DNA of 64,000 bases, from the NCBI GenBank assembly GCA_036399775.1, contig DASWMJ010000030.1, positions 1-64,000 of the forward strand. Reading direction: 5' to 3'. Shown here piece after piece: positions 32,020 to 40,454 of the stretch; within the stretch, counting starts at the first letter, position 1; every line of letters starts with the position of its first letter. The notes under the pieces are model-generated. The model did no database searches. It saw only the letters and a list, made by a program, of their open reading frames with translations, and was not told the origin of the DNA. The DNA is from JADMIH01 sp036399775 (GTDB lineage: Bacteria > Chloroflexota > Chloroflexia > QHBQ01 > JADMIH01). The position numbers and the translations under genes are program-made.

Positions 32020-33909
32020 ATGGATGTACTCTGTCCAAAATGCGGCGCTTCTAACCGCAATACGAGTCGCTTCTGCGCCAGGTGTGGCGAGACGCTGCCG
32101 CATGCCGACGAGACCGAGCAGGCAGGTAGCGAAGCTTTCGAGCTGCCCTGGCTGCAAGGGGTACAAGATCGCGCCACCAAGCCGCCCACGGAGCAGCTCA
32201 AGGAGCAGCAGGTGGAGGCAGCGCAGACTAAACCTGCGCCGCCTGCTACGCCACCCACGCCTATAGCGCAACCCCCGGCTGCCGATGCTGGCGATATTCC
32301 TCCGAGCCAGACTGACGGCGGCGCGCAGGCCAGCGAACAGCCACCTGAGCAGGTAGAAGCAGCGCCCGACGTAAAAGCCCCTATCGAGCTACGCCCAACC
32401 GGGTCGCCCAATGAGCCGCCGCCACAGTGGGTGGTGGGCATCCTTGAGCCGAACGCAGGGGCGACACAGGGCGCTGAGCAGTCATACGAGCCGGAAGAGT
32501 TGTCGCACATTATGCCCTGGGCGCATGGTGAGGGCGAGGGAGCAGGCGCACAGGGGCTGCCACCCTGGCTGGGTGATGTTACGGTGCAGGAGACGTTGCA
32601 ATCATCCCCGGCGGGTAGCGGACCCCAGACTATTGAGTCCTCGAACCTGGGCCTCGATGATATAGAGCCTTTCGTGCCCCCGGTAGCAGAAAACGAGGAA
32701 GCTGAGCAAGGGCAGGGGGCTGCGGCGACCGCGCGAGAGGAGCAGCAGGTCCCGGAGTGGCTGCGAACACTGCCAGGGGGCGAAGAGCAGAAAGAGACGG
32801 TGCCCCCCGACAAATCGGCGCAGCGCCGGGAGATGTTCGCGGAACCCACCGTCACCACCACGTTTGTAGAGCCTATCGCGCGTAACGTGCCCGTGCGCTC
32901 CCCCAGATCGGGCGCGGTGGAGGCGCTGGCGGCCCTCATACAGCCCGCTACCGGCGAAACAACCAGGCGCGCTCTGCCTGGTGCCGGGCTTACTACCGGC
33001 CTGGCCGCCGAAGCCGAAGCGCGGCAGGGTCTGCGCAAGTGGCTCATACCTGATGGAATGATCTACATAGCTATACTCGCGGCCCTACTGGCGGTCCTCC
33101 TGGTCAGGCCGCCATTCGGCGAGGTGAACGCGCCTGCCGCGCCCGGCGTGCTTGAGTTCTACGGCATTATAGAGTCGGTGCCGGAGCAAGAGCCGGTGCT
33201 GGTGGTATACGACTGGGACGCCACGCGCTCCGCCGAGATGTCAATTCTATCGGAGGCCGTGATGCGGCACCTGATGTCGCGCCGGGTGCGCTTCGTGACC
33301 GTGAGTACCGTACCGCAGGGGCCGGGTTTCGCCCAGCAGGTCACGCAGTCAATAATCAACGGCTCCGGCGCGGGGAGTGGGTATGAGTACGGGAGCGATT
33401 ACCTCGTGCTGGGCTATCTCCCCGGCAACGAGGCGGCGTTGCGCGCGCTGGTCGGCAACTTCGCCCAGGCGATGCCCCTCGATTACCAGCAGAGAAGGCC
33501 CCTCAACAGCTACCAGTTGATACAGGGCAGCCAGATACGCAGCGTGAGCGACTTCGCCTTGATAATAGACCTGGCTTCCGAAGAGGCTGACCTGCGAAAT
33601 TGGATCGAGCAGGTATCCGTGCGCACCAACGTGCCCATAATCGCCGCCGTACCCCAGGGGCTGGACCCGCTCGCGCGCCCCTACACCAACCTGCCCATAG
33701 GCGGGTTGAAGGCGGTAGTGAGCGGCCCCACCGGCGCGCTGCAATACAACCGCCAGCTAGAATTGCAGGGCCGCGTCACCGCCTCGCAAGCGGGCATGAC
33801 CAACCTGACGGACCGCCTGAACGCGCAATCCGTAGCCCAACTGCTCGTAGCGGTAGTAATACTGGCCGCGCTGGTCGGCCTCGGCTCAAGAAGAATACTC
33901 AGGAGGTAA
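32020..33909 (+). CDS. Zinc-ribbon membrane protein of unknown function, 629 residues
   Basis: Starts with a four-Cys zinc ribbon (VLCPKCGASN and SRFCARCGE). Residues about 45-330 are a low-complexity Pro/Glu/Gln/Ala linker with short motifs such as ELPWLQGV, LPPWLGDV and VPEWLRTLPG, spaced like docking repeats. A membrane segment at about 346-366 (MIYIAILAALLAVLLV) precedes a globular domain (380-590: VLVVYDWDATRSAEMSILSE, DYLVLGYLPGNEAALRAL, FALIIDLASEEADLRNWIEQ). A second span (VAQLLVAVVILAALVGLG) lies at the C terminus. Topology: cytoplasmic zinc ribbon and linker, extracytoplasmic globular domain. Family not recognised. It lies between two polytopic membrane protein genes of the cluster. 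Confidence 0.75.
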   Translation: MDVLCPKCGASNRNTSRFCARCGETLPHADETEQAGSEAFELPWLQGVQDRATKPPTEQLKEQQVEAAQTKPAPPATPPTPIAQPPAADAGDIPPSQTDGGAQASEQPPEQVEAAPDVKAPIELRPTGSPNEPPPQWVVGILEPNAGATQGAEQSYEPEELSHIMPWAHGEGEGAGAQGLPPWLGDVTVQETLQSSPAGSGPQTIESSNLGLDDIEPFVPPVAENEEAEQGQGAAATAREEQQVPEWLRTLPGGEEQKETVPPDKSAQRREMFAEPTVTTTFVEPIARNVPVRSPRSGAVEALAALIQPATGETTRRALPGAGLTTGLAAEAEARQGLRKWLIPDGMIYIAILAALLAVLLVRPPFGEVNAPAAPGVLEFYGIIESVPEQEPVLVVYDWDATRSAEMSILSEAVMRHLMSRRVRFVTVSTVPQGPGFAQQVTQSIINGSGAGSGYEYGSDYLVLGYLPGNEAALRALVGNFAQAMPLDYQQRRPLNSYQLIQGSQIRSVSDFALIIDLASEEADLRNWIEQVSVRTNVPIIAAVPQGLDPLARPYTNLPIGGLKAVVSGPTGALQYNRQLELQGRVTASQAGMTNLTDRLNAQSVAQLLVAVVILAALVGLGSRRILRR

Positions 33910-33910
33910 G

Positions 33911-34012
33911 CGGCGAGTGGCGAGTGGCGAGTGGCGAGTGGCGAGTGACCAGTAGCTATTAGGCTCTGACCACTGACCACTGACCACTGACCACTGACCA
34001 CTGACCACTGGC
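33911..34012. repeat. Heptamer arrays GGCGAGT and GACCACT
   Basis: About five GGCGAGT units, a middle GACCAGTAGCTATTAGGCTC, then about seven GACCACT units. The two arrays are partly complementary (AGTGG). They fill the gap between two genes of the 30-38 kb cluster. Confidence 0.85.
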
Positions 34013-34015
34013 AAG

Positions 34016-34687
34016 ATGGACTTGAACCTGATAGGCGGCATAGTCGCCGGACTGCTGACACTGATGGTATTCAGCTACCTGATAGGGGCCAACCCCTTGT
34101 GGCGGGTGGCGCAGAGCCTGCTGGTGGGCGTGTCGGTGGGCTATGTAACGCTGGTCATTCTGACGCAGGTGATAGCGCCCCAGGTGGCTCGCGTGATAGT
34201 GCCGCCCGTGGATGCACCCGAAGCGGACAGGTGGCTGGCGGCGGTGCCTGTGGCCCTGGGCTTGCTGTTGCTGCTGCGCGTTGCTTACCCAGGCGCGTGG
34301 CCCGCGTCGTTCGGGCTGAATCTCGTGGTGGTGGTCGGCGCGTCGCTCGCGCTGGGGGGGGCATTGGCAGGCACCATAGTCCCGCAGGCGCTTGATACTA
34401 TGCGCGTGCTTGATTTTAGTACGCTGGATGCGGGGTCAATAGCACGCATCATCGGCAACATCGTGCTCGTGGTAGGGGTTATCTGTGCGCTGGCATACTT
34501 CACCTTCGCGGCTCGCCCCGACGGGCAGAGGCCGGCACCCGTGAAGGCGCTCGCAACGGTAGGGCGGTGGGTGCTGGTAATATCGTTCGGCGCGTTACTC
34601 GGCTCGCTGGCGACCACGTTTTACGCGGCCCTGATAGAGAGGCTGATATTCTTGACTGATTTAGTCGGCAACCTGGCAGGCTTCTAA
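34016..34687 (+). CDS. Polytopic membrane protein of unknown function, 223 residues
   Basis: About six membrane segments: LIGGIVAGLLTLMVFSYLIG, LLVGVSVGYVTLVILTQVI, LAAVPVALGLLLLLRVAY, NLVVVVGASLALGGALAG, IGNIVLVVGVICALAYFTF and VLVISFGALLGSLATTFYAA. It ends 4 bases before the MutL-like gene, so the two products are probably made together. No motif known to me. Confidence 0.7.
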   Translation: MDLNLIGGIVAGLLTLMVFSYLIGANPLWRVAQSLLVGVSVGYVTLVILTQVIAPQVARVIVPPVDAPEADRWLAAVPVALGLLLLLRVAYPGAWPASFGLNLVVVVGASLALGGALAGTIVPQALDTMRVLDFSTLDAGSIARIIGNIVLVVGVICALAYFTFAARPDGQRPAPVKALATVGRWVLVISFGALLGSLATTFYAALIERLIFLTDLVGNLAGF

Positions 34688-34691
34688 CGAT

Positions 34692-36644
34692 ATGGATAAT
34701 GCAACCGGGGCCATGCCCGAAGCGCCCACCGTAGCTACCGTAGGCGCGACACTGGCGGTGGATATAGGCTCGCTCTACACTCGCGCCGCGCTCTTCGACG
34801 TGGTGGGCGACGAGTACCGCTTTATAGCGCGCGCCGTGGCCATCACCACCACCGAAGCGCCATATAATGACGTAACGTCGGGCGTGTACAACGCGATAAT
34901 GGAGCTTGAGCAGATTACAGGGCGCAAGCTCACAGAGGAAACTCGCCTCCTTATGCCGCAGAGGCGCGACGGCAACGGCCTTGACCTCTTCATCGCCACG
35001 TCAAGCGCCGCGCCCGCCCTCCGGCTCATGCTGGCCGCAGTCAGCAGCGACATCTCCCAGGTGAGCGCTATGCAGGCCGTACAGAGCACCTACACCCACA
35101 TAGTAGGGCGCATCACGCTCGATGAGGGCCTGCACGAGATACCGTCCGAAGACGACGCGCTTCTCAGCACGGCAGCCACCGCCTGGTTCCAGGAGCAGAC
35201 CGATAAACTGCTCGCGCTGCCGCCCGACGTGGTGCTTATAGCAGGCGGCGTGGATAACGGCCCGGTCGCGCCGTTGATGAGGCTGGCCCAGGTGGTATCC
35301 AGCGCGGCCCGCGAGCAGAGCAGCCGCGCGGAGCGAGTGGCGCGTGTAGGGAAGAGCGCGCCCGGCATGCCCTCAGTTATCTTCGCGGGCAATCCCGCCG
35401 CCCTGGAGAGCGTCAAGCGCGCGCTCGCGCCTATACCGGAGGTACAGGGCGTGCCGAACGTGCGCCCGGAGCTAGGGGCCGAGCAGATAGGCCCGGCAGA
35501 GGACGCATTATCCGGCATCTATAGAGAGCAGCGCGTTCCGCAAATCCCCGGCTACTCGCAGCTATCGCGCTGGGTGGAGGGGCGGATAGTGCCGACCGCC
35601 GAGTGCGAGCGGCTTATAGCGCGCTATCTCCACGCTCATTATGGGCGCGAGACGCTGGTGGCGGACGTGGGCGCTACTTCCACTTCGCTCTTCCTGGCGA
35701 GCGAGGGGCGCGATCAGGCTGTGGTGCTGGGGGATGTGGGCCTTGCCTACGGACTGGGCAACCTGCTGGCCGAGCGCGGCGTGGAGAACGTGCTGCGGTG
35801 GCTTCCGTTCGATATGGGCAAGGAAGAGCTGACCGATTGGGCGCTCAACAAGGTGGTACGCCCCCTTTCTCTCCCACAGACGGCGCGTGACCTCGCGATA
35901 GAGCAGGCGCTGGCGAGGGAGGCATTGGCCGCAGCCGCCATTCGGTTGCATGACGCGAAGACCCCACCACGCTACGATCTCCTGATAGGCACGGGCGGGC
36001 TGCTGGCCCACGCTCCCAGGCCGGGGCAGGCCGCGCTCATACTCCTCGATGCGCTCCAACCTACAGCCGAAGGGTTAGGCTCAGTAGAACTGGCGATTGA
36101 CAGCACGCTGCTCATCCCTGCGCTGGGCAACCTGGCGCGCCACCACCTTGCGGCCGCAGCTTACATCTTTGACCGCGACTGCCTGGTGTGGCTGGGCACC
36201 GCCATAGTGGTGCAGGGCGAGCCGCCGGAGCCTACCTCCGGTGCGCGCAGGGGCCTGGATGCGGCGAGACTGCCTACCGCCGTCACCGTGACGGTGGAGC
36301 GCCAGCAGGGAGGCTCGGAGACGGTAGAGGTGCCTTACGGCTCCATCCAGGTTATACCGTTGAGGCCGGACCAGCGTGCGGCATTGACGGTCAAGCCCGG
36401 ACCCGGCTTCAACGTGGGAGGCGGGGAGCCTGGCAAGCCCCTCAAGACGCAGCCCGGCCAGGAGGTAAAGGGCGGCCTCGTAGGTTTGATAGTGGACGCC
36501 AGGGGGCGGCCCCTCTACCCACCTACGGGAGTAGACACCCGCAGCACCGTGCGCCGTTGGTGGTCCTCCCTCGACGCCATCCCGTCCGGCGAGACTTTCC
36601 AGACCGGCCCATTCGCCCCACCGCAGCAAGAACAGACGGATTAG
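34692..36644 (+). CDS. MutL-type (glutamate mutase L family) ASKHA protein
   Basis: 650 residues. The N-terminal VGATLAVDIGSLYTRAALFD is an actin-like/ASKHA phosphate-1 loop. A second phosphate loop VADVGATSTSLFLAS begins near residue 322 and an adenosine-type motif LIGTGGLLAHAP near 428. The LIAGGVDNGP segment is typical of the MutL family named after the gene between the glutamate mutase subunits. No glutamate mutase or other B12 mutase subunit is nearby, so the role here is likely different, perhaps an ATP-dependent organiser of the adjacent membrane proteins (inference). The C-terminal 130 residues form a beta-rich, Gly/Pro-rich region. Confidence 0.8.
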   Translation: MDNATGAMPEAPTVATVGATLAVDIGSLYTRAALFDVVGDEYRFIARAVAITTTEAPYNDVTSGVYNAIMELEQITGRKLTEETRLLMPQRRDGNGLDLFIATSSAAPALRLMLAAVSSDISQVSAMQAVQSTYTHIVGRITLDEGLHEIPSEDDALLSTAATAWFQEQTDKLLALPPDVVLIAGGVDNGPVAPLMRLAQVVSSAAREQSSRAERVARVGKSAPGMPSVIFAGNPAALESVKRALAPIPEVQGVPNVRPELGAEQIGPAEDALSGIYREQRVPQIPGYSQLSRWVEGRIVPTAECERLIARYLHAHYGRETLVADVGATSTSLFLASEGRDQAVVLGDVGLAYGLGNLLAERGVENVLRWLPFDMGKEELTDWALNKVVRPLSLPQTARDLAIEQALAREALAAAAIRLHDAKTPPRYDLLIGTGGLLAHAPRPGQAALILLDALQPTAEGLGSVELAIDSTLLIPALGNLARHHLAAAAYIFDRDCLVWLGTAIVVQGEPPEPTSGARRGLDAARLPTAVTVTVERQQGGSETVEVPYGSIQVIPLRPDQRAALTVKPGPGFNVGGGEPGKPLKTQPGQEVKGGLVGLIVDARGRPLYPPTGVDTRSTVRRWWSSLDAIPSGETFQTGPFAPPQQEQTD

Positions 36645-36677
36645 AAGTTAGAAGTTAGAAATTAGAAATTAGAAGTT
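36643..36677. repeat. Heptamer array AGAAGTT/AGAAATT
   Basis: TTAGAAGTTAGAAGTTAGAA and on, facing the TTCTAGCTTCTAATTTCTAG array at 36925-36962. The pair brackets palindrome A copy 4. Confidence 0.75.
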
Positions 36678-36723
36678 ATTGCGTTACCAAATAGATGGTG
36701 AAGGGTAAGAAAAGCAAGCGCGT

Positions 36724-36852
36724 CCTGTCATTCTGAGCGCAGCGAAGAATCTCGTCCCTCGCGCATTATCTTACCCTATCTTACCCTGAGAACTCTAAGA
36801 ATAAGCATCTACGCGAGGATCGAGATTCTTCGCTGCGCTCAGAATGACAAGG
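36724..36852. repeat. Palindromic repeat family A, copy 4 (intact)
   Basis: CCTGTCATTCTGAGCGCAGC onward to 36763 pairs with CGCGAGGATCGAGATTCTTC onward to 36852. Its right arm contains the uninterrupted GCTCAGAATGACAAGG that is split in copies 1 and 3. Confidence 0.85.
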
Positions 36853-36924
36853 CTGCTGGGGTAGCTTTCTTATTACAATTTCGTTGGAAAGGCATTAGCA
36901 GTTTGCATTAAACGCTTTGTCTCT

Positions 36925-36962
36925 AATTTCTAGCTTCTAATTTCTAGCTTCTAACTTCTCAC
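36925..36962. repeat. Heptamer array TTCTAGC/TTCTAAT
   Basis: AATTTCTAGCTTCTAATTTC and on; inverse partner of the array at 36643-36677. Confidence 0.75.
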
Positions 36963-36974
36963 ACGGGAGACACC

Positions 36975-38228
36975 ATGAGCCTGTATTACCCAATTCCGCA
37001 ACCTACTATAGCCGCCAACATCCTCGTCAGGCGAGAGAGGCGGTTGCCCGTGCCTGGGCAGGTGCAGGTGCGCGCCGGGCAGAGGGTGGAGCCTTCGGAC
37101 GTGATAGCGCAGAGCACGCTTGCCTCCGAGCCAGTCAAGGTGTATATCGCGGACGACCTGGATGTTTCGCCCGCCGCAGCCGCCAAGCGCCTGATCGTGA
37201 GCACGGGGCAGCAGGTCGAGCAAGCGTCGGTGTTGGCGCAGAGAGGTGGGGCAGGCTCACGCGCGTCCAGATCGCCTGTGGCGGGCACCTTCACAGGGTA
37301 CGATCCCGCTACGGGTGTGGGACTTATAACCACGCCAGCCGAGCCTGTCAGCATCCACGCGCATCTCAAGGGCATCGTCACCGACCTTATACCCTACTAT
37401 GGCGCTATTATAGAGACCCCGGCCACGCTCATACGCGGCATCTTCGGTATGGGTGGTGAGCAGCACGGCGTCCTTAAGGTGGTCGTGACGGGCAACGACG
37501 AGCCTATCACGCAGGATGTGGTAGACGCCAAAGTAACATATGCCATCGTGCTGGGCGGCTCGGAGGTAACGGCGGACGCATTGCGGCGCATGATAGAGCT
37601 TGGCGCTAGAGGGGTCATCACCGGCAGCATCCGCTCCGGCGAGCTTGCGGATTTCCTCGGTCACGAGGGACCAGGGACCAGGGACCAGGGACCAGGGATC
37701 AGAGTGCAGGAGCAAGACACACTTACTCCGAGTATCAGGACCCAGGCAGTGGGGGTATGGCGCATGGGAGCCAGTACAACCGACAGCAACGGCTGGAACT
37801 TCCCACCGCCCAACCCGGTCATGGCGTCTCCGGTGCCGCCCGACTTCGTGATGGTCATTACGGAGGGCTTCGGCTCGGTGCCAATGTCGCCGCGCACATT
37901 CGAGCTGCTTGCTGAACACGATGGCCAGGAGATAGCTATAGACGGCGCGACACGCTTGCGATGGGGACTCGCTCGACCTGAGATAATCATTCCCCTTGCA
38001 CGCACCACCGCCGTCAAGTGGCTGGAAGAGAGCGGGCCGGAGCTTACGATAGGCACTAATGTGCGCCTTCTCTCTCCTGATTACCTCGGGCAGATCGCCC
38101 AGGTGGTAGGCATGCCCATAGGTCCCAGGGCCGCTCAGTCGGGGGTAGTGGCCCCCGTAGCTGACGTGGCCCTGCCCAACGATCGCCGCCTGCGCGTGCC
38201 CATAGTGGACCTCGAAGTGCTTGAGTAA
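36975..38228 (+). CDS. Uncharacterised protein of the MutL-like cluster, 417 residues
   Basis: Soluble protein with no signal or membrane segment. The N-terminal part (RRERRLPVPGQVQVRAGQRV, EPSDVIAQSTL; and RLIVSTGQQVEQASVLAQRG) looks like two barrel-sandwich hybrid motifs of the biotinyl/lipoyl/RnfC type without a modifiable Lys signature. A central alpha/beta region has TYAIVLGGSEVTADALRRMI and ELGARGVITGSIRSGELADF. A C-terminal beta domain follows (GTNVRLLSPDYLGQIAQVVG, DRRLRVPIVDLEVLE). An array of five GGGACCA heptamers (37667-37701) lies in frame and encodes EGPGTRDQGPGIRVQ. It is last in the cluster, before a strong terminator. Function unknown. Confidence 0.72.
   Translation: MSLYYPIPQPTIAANILVRRERRLPVPGQVQVRAGQRVEPSDVIAQSTLASEPVKVYIADDLDVSPAAAAKRLIVSTGQQVEQASVLAQRGGAGSRASRSPVAGTFTGYDPATGVGLITTPAEPVSIHAHLKGIVTDLIPYYGAIIETPATLIRGIFGMGGEQHGVLKVVVTGNDEPITQDVVDAKVTYAIVLGGSEVTADALRRMIELGARGVITGSIRSGELADFLGHEGPGTRDQGPGIRVQEQDTLTPSIRTQAVGVWRMGASTTDSNGWNFPPPNPVMASPVPPDFVMVITEGFGSVPMSPRTFELLAEHDGQEIAIDGATRLRWGLARPEIIIPLARTTAVKWLEESGPELTIGTNVRLLSPDYLGQIAQVVGMPIGPRAAQSGVVAPVADVALPNDRRLRVPIVDLEVLE
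37667..37701. repeat. Heptamer array inside a coding frame
   Basis: Four GGGACCA units and one GGGATCA in direct tandem within the 417-residue gene. These are the same words as the spacer arrays at 4282-4315 and 61791-61946. The frame continues through it into conserved-looking sequence. Confidence 0.85.
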
Positions 38229-38234
38229 AAGAAG

Positions 38235-38289
38235 TTATCTCTATACGAAAAATGGACGGCTTCGCCGTCCATTTTTCGTATAGAGATAA
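38235..38289. terminator. Bidirectional terminator, 26-bp perfect stem
   Basis: TTATCTCTATACGAAAAATG plus GACGGC pairs with its mirror around a TTC loop. It ends the 30-38 kb cluster and the converging membrane-protein gene. Confidence 0.9.
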
Positions 38290-38301
38290 GAGAAAACCTT
38301 G

Positions 38302-39597
38302 TTATCGCACTCCGAAGTAGAGAGCGAAGATGACTGCCTGGTAGATGAGCACGCCCAGCGTGGCCAGCAGCGTGTGGCTGAGGGGAAGGTAATATATCTT
38401 CTTCACGAAGCGGGTGGCTAGCACAGTGGTTAGCGCGATACCGAGCAACCAGCAGACCTGCGCCAGCAGCGCGGGCAGACCCGCGCCCATGAGCGCAGCC
38501 CCCAGGAAGACCAGCACGGTACGCGGCACTTGCAATTCCAGGTAGGCCCACACCGAAGTTTTGAACTCGCCGCTACCCACCATCAGGTCACCTACCGCCT
38601 GGGTGAGTTTGGCAATGAAGGGTAATTCGAGCATACCCATCGCGACAACCAGCCCCAGCCATAGGAAGTACGGGGCCGAAAGCTCAGGCGCGCTGCCGCG
38701 ATTCAGCCAGTCCGTAAATAGCACTAACGCGGGGGCGGCGGCTATCAGCAGTTGCCTGGAAAGCACTTTCGGCCACGAAATCGGTGGCCCATCGTCCTCT
38801 ATCCGCACGCCATACGTGTCTACTCTGTCGGCGTCGTGGCGGGCCAGGCGCACAAGCGCGGCACCGGGCGCGAGGGCCAACTGGGCGATAGGCATGACAG
38901 CCGCCTCATCTACGAACGCTTCAATGGCAGGTACGGTCTGCCCCGCCGCCTGGGCCATGTATGCCACTATCAATTGGAGCAGTCGCTCGAAGTTCTTGAT
39001 GTTAGAGGTAATAAGCACTCCTTGCTCGCCCTTCTGAGAGGCCCCCATCAACCTGGGTATAATTCTGAGGAAGGGTGCGGGCATAGGAGGTTGGGTCGCG
39101 CCGGAGAAGGGTATCATCACCACGTAGCGCCCTTTGCCTGGTAGCTCCATTACGCGCAACGTGCCGACTTGCTTCCAGGGTATGCGCCTCCACCCCAGCA
39201 GCCCAGACACGCCGAGACCCTGAGGAGTGACCTGGATAGATGGGAGCAGGTTCAGCGCCAGCACACCCATCACGCCAGCCAGAACCAGGCCAATTACTGC
39301 ACCGGCGACGCTCCAACTCAGCAGGTTGGAGGCTTGCACGGCAGGCACCAGCACCAGGGCCGTATGGAGCAGGCTTATCAGAAAGAGTGTAGCAGCCGCT
39401 ACCCTGGAAGCGAGCACCCAGGTCTGCGGGTAATCAAAACGTCCCTGCAAAGCAGCCTGGTGAAGCTCCGCAGCCAGGGACTGCAAGCCCGGCACAACCG
39501 CCGTCGGCTCGTCACCTTCAGCAGGGACGTTACCTGCCTGGCGAGAGTCGCGGCTCAATGGGATGGCTAGAATGCGTGGTTTGATATGTGTTCTCAT
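38302..39597 (-). CDS. Membrane protein of unknown function, about 431 residues
   Basis: The start is set at the ATG of MRTHIKPRILAIPLS, which has GGAGG 8 bases upstream. A soluble N terminus of about 55 residues leads to two spans (TLFLISLLHTALVLVPAV, VAGAVIGLVLAGVMGVLALN). A PH-like soluble segment follows (LGVSGLLGWRRIPWKQVGTL, GKGRYVVMIPFSG). Four or five further spans lie at the C-terminal half (LLIAAAPALVLFTDWL, PYFLWLGLVVAMGMLEL, VFLGAALMGAGLPALL, LLGIALTTVLATRFV, LLATLGVLIYQAVIFALYFG). The layout suggests a bacterial PH-domain membrane protein. Family uncertain. Confidence 0.72.
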   Translation of the reverse strand: MRTHIKPRILAIPLSRDSRQAGNVPAEGDEPTAVVPGLQSLAAELHQAALQGRFDYPQTWVLASRVAAATLFLISLLHTALVLVPAVQASNLLSWSVAGAVIGLVLAGVMGVLALNLLPSIQVTPQGLGVSGLLGWRRIPWKQVGTLRVMELPGKGRYVVMIPFSGATQPPMPAPFLRIIPRLMGASQKGEQGVLITSNIKNFERLLQLIVAYMAQAAGQTVPAIEAFVDEAAVMPIAQLALAPGAALVRLARHDADRVDTYGVRIEDDGPPISWPKVLSRQLLIAAAPALVLFTDWLNRGSAPELSAPYFLWLGLVVAMGMLELPFIAKLTQAVGDLMVGSGEFKTSVWAYLELQVPRTVLVFLGAALMGAGLPALLAQVCWLLGIALTTVLATRFVKKIYYLPLSHTLLATLGVLIYQAVIFALYFGVR

Positions 39598-39687
39598 ATG
39601 GCAATCCTCCACCCTCCATGTTACCCAGCCACGCATGGCACGGCAATAGCCCATCTGGTAGGTGTGGCGTGGGACTTTATGCCCAAG

Positions 39688-39795
39688 TGGTCAGGGATCA
39701 GGGATCAGGGGTTAGGGGTCAGGGGTCAGAACGTGTGACCTATCACAGTGGTCGCTATTGGCGGTTAGTTCCTGATCCCTGACCCCTGACCCCTC
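39688..39795. repeat. Facing heptamer arrays CAGGGAT and ATCCCTG
   Basis: TCAGGGATCAGGGATCAGGG and GTTAGGGGTCAGGGGTCAG face CCTGATCCCTGACCCCTGAC. They can form a stem of about 30 bp in the region between divergent genes, immediately before the TATAAT of the TPR gene. Confidence 0.85.
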
Positions 39796-39799
39796 GTGA

Positions 39800-39805
39800 T
39801 ATAAT
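39800..39805 (+). promoter_or_regulatory. -10 box of a leaderless TPR gene
   Basis: TATAAT ends 7 bases before the ATG at 39813, so transcription should begin at or next to the start codon. An ATG inside the box (39804) cannot be used. Confidence 0.55.
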
Positions 39806-39812
39806 GCGCATT

Positions 39813-40454
39813 ATGGATGACGGAACGCGCCAGGCAGGGCCGGAGGGTGCTTCAGATAGTACGGCCTCTGATGCTAACAGGTACAATACGCTGGGCATAA
39901 CGCAGGCGACACAGGGTATGAACCAGCAGGCTATCGTGTCCCTGTCGCGGGCGATTGAGCTTGCGCCTGACAACCCCGGCTATTACTACAACCGGGGGAT
40001 CGTCTACGCGAACGACGGTGCGCTACCGCTGGCGCTACAGGACTTCACTACCGCGCTTGAGTTGCGGGGTGAGGACGCGGATATACTCAACAACCGGGGC
40101 AACATCCACATGATGCTGGGCGATATGGAAGCCGCCCTGGCCGACCTCACCCTCTGCATCGAACTGAACCCCAACCAGCCTGAGCCGTACAACAGCCGGG
40201 GCGTGGTCCACGCGCAGATGGGCGACTACGTTGCAGCGCTCATAAACTTCGGTAAAGCAATAGAGATCAAGCCTCAATACGCCGAGGCGCACTTCAACCT
40301 GGCCCGCATGAACGCCCGCCTGGACCAGTGCGACCTCGCCTCCGCCCATCTCAAGCAAGCCATAGAGCTACAGCCCACCTACAAACAAGTAGCGCGGGCT
40401 GTTGGTGATTTCGATGTGTGTAAAGGGAAGCCGGGGTTCACGGTTAATCTCTAA
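39813..40454 (+). CDS. TPR-repeat protein
   Basis: 213 residues from MDDGTRQAGPEG. After about 20 hydrophilic residues come about five tetratricopeptide repeats: ANRYNTLGITQATQGMNQQA, NPGYYYNRGIVYANDGALPL, DADILNNRGNIHMMLGDMEA, QPEPYNSRGVVHAQMGDYVA and YAEAHFNLARMNARLDQCDL. TPR arrays are protein-binding scaffolds; no catalytic domain or signal peptide is present. The start follows from the promoter: the TATAAT box sits 7 bases before this ATG, predicting a leaderless mRNA. Its stop overlaps the end of the converging SRPBCC gene by about 4 bases. Confidence 0.88.
   Translation: MDDGTRQAGPEGASDSTASDANRYNTLGITQATQGMNQQAIVSLSRAIELAPDNPGYYYNRGIVYANDGALPLALQDFTTALELRGEDADILNNRGNIHMMLGDMEAALADLTLCIELNPNQPEPYNSRGVVHAQMGDYVAALINFGKAIEIKPQYAEAHFNLARMNARLDQCDLASAHLKQAIELQPTYKQVARAVGDFDVCKGKPGFTVNL

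Larger units (their letters stand above)
36645..36974. other. Gene-free spacer inside the 30-38 kb cluster, filled with nested repeats
   Basis: A heptamer array, palindrome A copy 4 and the facing heptamer array (36925-36962) account for most of it. Nothing else is seen apart from the ribosome site GGGAGA before the ATG at 36975. Confidence 0.7.

Noticed and set aside
32007..33047. 346-codon Ser/Cys-rich open frame on the minus strand
   Set aside because: Antisense of the low-complexity linker of the zinc-ribbon protein; composition is an artefact of GC-rich codons.
34692..36644. DNA mismatch repair MutL
   Set aside because: The name is shared, but there is no GHKL ATPase motif; the loops are those of ASKHA proteins of the glutamate mutase L family.
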